NCBI GenBank assembly: GCA_910592205.1
Contig: CAJVPJ010000462.1
Coordinates: forward strand, 1 to 24,427
Direction of reading: 5' to 3'
DNA from: Paraglomus occultum
Taxonomy: Eukaryota; Glomeromycota; Glomeromycetes; Paraglomerales; Paraglomeraceae
Length of the DNA: 24,427 nucleotides
The position numbers were made by a program, and so were the translations under genes. Within the stretch, counting starts at the first letter, position 1, and every line of letters starts with the position of its first letter. Positions 20,583-24,427 of this stretch are shown piece after piece. The notes beneath the pieces are model-generated. The model was not told the DNA's origin and ran no database searches. It saw only the letters and a program-made list of their open reading frames with translations.

Positions 20583-23500
20583 ATGATGTTTAATTCTAGA
20601 AGAGTGACGCCATTATCAGTGGCTCAGATACCGTCGATGGAAGATGACCGCTTTGAGATTGTAGAATATACGTCTACCTCTTATTGGGATCGTTTTGTGA
20701 CTATGGTGGAAGAGGTATTAAGAGCCTGGGAAGTCTCCGATGGTTCTTTTGGAATATTTGATGACTCTAAATTACATTTGCTACGGGAACGTGACTTTAA
20801 AGTTGTCGATCCATATATCAGAAAAGAGACAATTATACTCGACGATAATTCTTACACGCTGTCCTACCACTGCCATCCCGGTAGCAAATGGCTTGATGAA
20901 AACACTGCATCTCGGGAGTCTTCGGAAGATACGTCGGTAAATCAACCTCTTAAGACTCCTGAATTTCTTCCTTTGTCACTTCCAACTTGCTCGTCGGGCG
21001 AACAGATAGAATTTCACAATCTACATCGATGGACCGGATGGCGACGTCTTCTAGTCATCACACCAACAACTCGATCCGATATTTATAATACAGGCTCAAT
21101 AGATCGAAGTACTACGGAGCGTGTCTTGAAGTCTTTTGTTATCGCATTTAAGAATATAAAATGCAATCTACCAGTGTTTGCTCCAACCGGACAGATTTCG
21201 AATTCTTTGTATGAGGGTCATTTGTGTTTATTTCCGCAGGACGGACAATTTATGAAATTTCGATTTCATATGTTACAAGTCCGTGATGTTCAACCAGCTC
21301 ATACTCATCTATCGGGGTTGACTTCTCTATTCTTGGAGAAATTAAAGTTACATCAGCGTTGGCGAGGTAAAAGTTTTTTATCTTTTATTTCTTATATTAC
21401 ATTCGCAGCCAGAGCTAGATATACCTAGAGCTCAAGTAATTCATGTAGTAACTTCGTCCAGAACTCTGACACACCTATCATTTTCAATCGGATACGGCTA
21501 ACAGAAGAGAGAGAAAACGAGAACGAAAGCACAATATCAAAGCTCAAGATAAATGTATCAGCTTTATTTACTTACGAACTTGTAAATTTGGATGATGACG
21601 ACTGGCGAAGGTTGGGTGAAGAGTGTGATACCATAAGCTCAAGGAGCAATGCTGCATTTGACGAGGATCTGTTTTTGGACGGGTTTGAGCAGGCTGATGT
21701 AGCGTCATACGCAACAAGAAATATCGACTACCAAGAGACGTCTCAGAGTGCCGGGTATAAACGTACCACGGCCTGTCAATCCAAGTTACCATTTGGTCCA
21801 GTAAAAGACCCGTTAATATCATTAACACTTACCGTATTATTTCCATCTGCCCCACACGAAGCGTATACGGATGATGATGTATACACGGAAATGGATGCCG
21901 TGGGCGCGCCAATATGGTCATTGACTTGCAAATTTGCAACCGAAGAGACGCCATACGCACAGCTTGCCAGTATTCTCCAAGAAGCTATTCAATCCTGGCT
22001 AAGAGACATTTCCAACACCATATCGGCAAATACGCCGATTTACCATAGATTACCCCGACCAGATTTTGTTCGAACGAAATCCTTTGCCGAGCAGCAGGAA
22101 CTGCAAGGATCAGTTGCACTTACAATAGTCGATATGGTGGATATTGATAACGTGATGCATGCTTTATTTGATCCGTACAGAAATGGCGGATTGGCTCCAG
22201 AAACTGCCACGGAACCTACAATTTTGCCGAACGGCATAACGTTCATGAATGCGACTGCACTCGATCTTAATTTCAGACATGGTACGATAGTACCGGCAAT
22301 GTCACTCTTGTGGAACTTGCTAGAATACCTGTTGGAATCGGTTTCTCCTGCAACCAACAGCCAATCCTCCTTGATGGGATCGTTAAAGATTATATGGAAT
22401 GAGATGCTGAAGCGTATCAGGCAGTGTTGGGAACGGAGGGAAACGGTACCCAATGTTGACATATACCGCATGTTGGATAACAGAGAGCGGAATTATGCTC
22501 GAGATGGTTTCGCAAATAACGGCCTGTCCAAGTCGTCAACCGAACACAATGATCGAAAACGGATAGGAATCGATCTTCGTTTTAATATTGTTCATCAAAA
22601 GCTCTGCATGATCAATTGCTGTATTGAGCGCTTAAGAAAACTGCAACGGGATGGTACTCCATTATCCACAAGCCCACACTCACTTCGCCGAAGAATTCCC
22701 TCTAGCAGCTCGTTAAACTCATCCTTTACAAATATTTTAAAACCCAAAATACCTCAACCGTCACCATCTGGAAGCATACCGAGACAATTTGAAAGCGAAA
22801 ACGTTGACGCTGTACTCATTAACTCCTTCAACAGTATATCCACGGATGACTTGCCGTCGATTGACCCGTCGTCTTCGGTGATTCTTGTCGGTAATAACTC
22901 GGATATCTTTTCTACTAGCGCTTCGGTTACTAGTTCTCCGTCATCCGCAGTCTTCCCAGTACCAAGTCGAATGGATAAATATGTCAATGTAAGCCGGGTA
23001 TTAAGAATCCGTTATATATTTTAGTAAATGAAAAGAAAACGCGCGGATAAAGTAACTTTGCACATATTTTCCATCAGCCAACCCAGTCGCCGACCATAAA
23101 TGACTTGATATTTGTCGAGAAAGAAATGATCAACGACGAAGTTACCGGGACGTTGGATTATCAAAATAGTCGGTCTGCCGCTGCTGCTCAACCTCAACTA
23201 ATGAACGGTTCTTCAGTGATCGGAAACGCTTTTTCACCAACGCCTTCGGAATATTCCGATCCCAATCAAAGTTCTCTATTAACCGATTCTTTTGTTCAAC
23301 TGAGTTACTCGTCCAGTTCAGAATCGATTTCGGGATTCGACTGTGGCTATGGGAGTAGTAGTAAACCGGGATCGAACGAGAGTATCAGCATCAACGGTAG
23401 CTCGGGTGAAGTTATTGATGAGCACGTGAGGGAAGGGCATTTATACATGCTGGCAGGAATTCGTTTGCAAAAGACGGGAGAACCGGTCTGGGTACCAGAG

Positions 23501-24427
23501 ACACAAGTGAGTTTTTTTGAGGGGGGAGGTTTCTTTACTATAAGCAAATTTAGAAATCCCCTTTGCTTAATAATATTTTTCCATGAAAATTTTTAGGATG
23601 CAGGTCTTTTAACCGAGGATATGGTCAGAGAGCAGGAAGAATTTTTGGCGAATTTAGGGTGTTCGGAATCTGCTAGTAGAAAACGCGCAGAAATTCAGTC
23701 TTCTTGTTTAAAGTCAGGTATTTTGCAAAAAAAGTTGATAACGATCTTTTTAAATTGTTTGCGTGTGGGTATTTACTGATATGGTTTTCCCCCCTAAAGA
23801 TATGGAGGCCTTTAAAGCTGCTAATCCGCAGGCAACTCTCGAAGATTTTGTTCGGTGGCATTCACCACGCGATTGGATCCCGGACGAAGGGGACGATCCG
23901 GACAAAGGCTGTTTAAGCCCGCGAATGTTGAAGGAAGGAAACTTTTGGCAAAACTTATGGGAGGTAAGTAGAGCCTTTTGTACATGTGCATATGCTTCCT
24001 GTTTTCGTACATAATGTGCTCAAATTTTTATCAATTACTAGAGGGCACGCCGAGTTCCAGTCAGTCGACAAAAGCCGTTGTTTGACTATTTAGTTGAAGG
24101 AGAGAAGGTGAGATAACATTGATTACGTTTCAAAGTTGCAAGTTTTTATGACTAATGTTGATCCAATTATGTAGGCATTGAAATATCTTGAAGACATTTT
24201 AATTGACGATCTTTTTGTTCAGTAAGAATTTTTCCATAGTCAACTGCTTGTGATTTTAAAACGGCATATCCGGGAATTGAGTTGGTTTTTTGTGGGTGAT
24301 TTATAGGTTATTGCCAACCATGTTCCTCATTGCCTATGATACGCTAGCCTCGCATTCGATTGCCTGTGAAATCAAGCCTGTTACGTTAGGTCTAGCGGAA
24401 TTGGCCCAAGCATTGACGCGTTTTTCC
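20583..24427 (+). CDS. Rab3GAP catalytic subunit (RAB3GAP1 family), partial
   Basis: With the non-catalytic subunit RAB3GAP2 it forms the Rab3 GTPase-activating complex, which also acts as a Rab18 exchange factor and supports autophagy and ER/lipid-droplet traffic (animal data). Eight exons are visible: 20583-21366, 21505-22988, 23078-23506, 23597-23717, 23800-23963, 24042-24107, 24175-24221, 24307 to the edge. They encode 1072 residues so far, already longer than human (981). Landmarks: YWDRFVTMVEEVL.AW near the N-terminus; THLSGL (about 240-245); KLPFGPVKDP (about 354); DDVYTEMDAVGAPIWS (about 385); VHQKLCMINCCIER (about 623); GEPVWVPETQ (end of exon 3); and MEAFKAANPQATLEDFVRWHSPRDW at about 941-965, the conserved block with the arginine needed for GAP activity. 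A long Ser-rich insert lies between. The 1-2 exon join is uncertain. Confidence 0.93.

Overview
This is nuclear DNA from a fungus, most likely an arbuscular mycorrhizal (Glomeromycotina) or closely related early-diverging species. The genes are split by many short GT..AG introns (about 50-160 bases), spacers are AT-rich, and there are no bacterial gene clusters. The strongest lineage clue is the kinase gene at 16037-18402. Its Cys-pair, Trp-Thr-[Thr/Ser]-[Gly/Asn]-Asn, Trp-Ile-Pro-[Tyr/Phe] pattern ahead of the kinase domain matches, from memory, the lineage-expanded kinases of Rhizophagus-type fungi. I rebuilt all gene models by hand from splice sites, reading phase and protein-family recall. 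None was checked by a search or by transcripts.

Layout, left to right: an unidentified gene running off the left edge (minus, 1 to about 447); RBM22/Cwc2 splicing factor (plus, 634-2465); a long empty spacer; a DeSI-1-type PPPDE isopeptidase (plus, 4427-5108); an alpha/beta hydrolase of the fungal YMC020W-like type (plus, 5764-7868); the succinate dehydrogenase flavinylation factor SDHAF2/Sdh5 (plus, 7911-8483), tail-to-tail with fructose-1,6-bisphosphatase (minus, 8567-9956); a spacer; a 17-exon Ku70 gene (minus, 11391-14680); a spacer; the multi-unit kinase (plus, 16037-18402); a spacer; the proteasome assembly chaperone PSMG3/PAC3 (minus, 19881-20369); and, divergent from it across 213 bases, the catalytic subunit of Rab3GAP (plus, 20583 to beyond the right edge).

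Most genes are single-copy housekeeping genes: splicing, SUMO/ubiquitin-like deconjugation, mitochondrial complex II assembly, gluconeogenesis, DNA end joining, proteasome assembly and Rab regulation. They share no pathway, and the order looks like ordinary eukaryotic gene packing. The exception is the kinase gene, which sits between two spacers of about 1.4 kb. It appears to carry three decayed copies of a kinase N-lobe in tandem ahead of one complete kinase domain. Introns fall at the same place and phase in three of the four copies. That architecture is the most unusual thing in the window. No tRNA, rRNA, CRISPR array, insertion sequence or virus was found.
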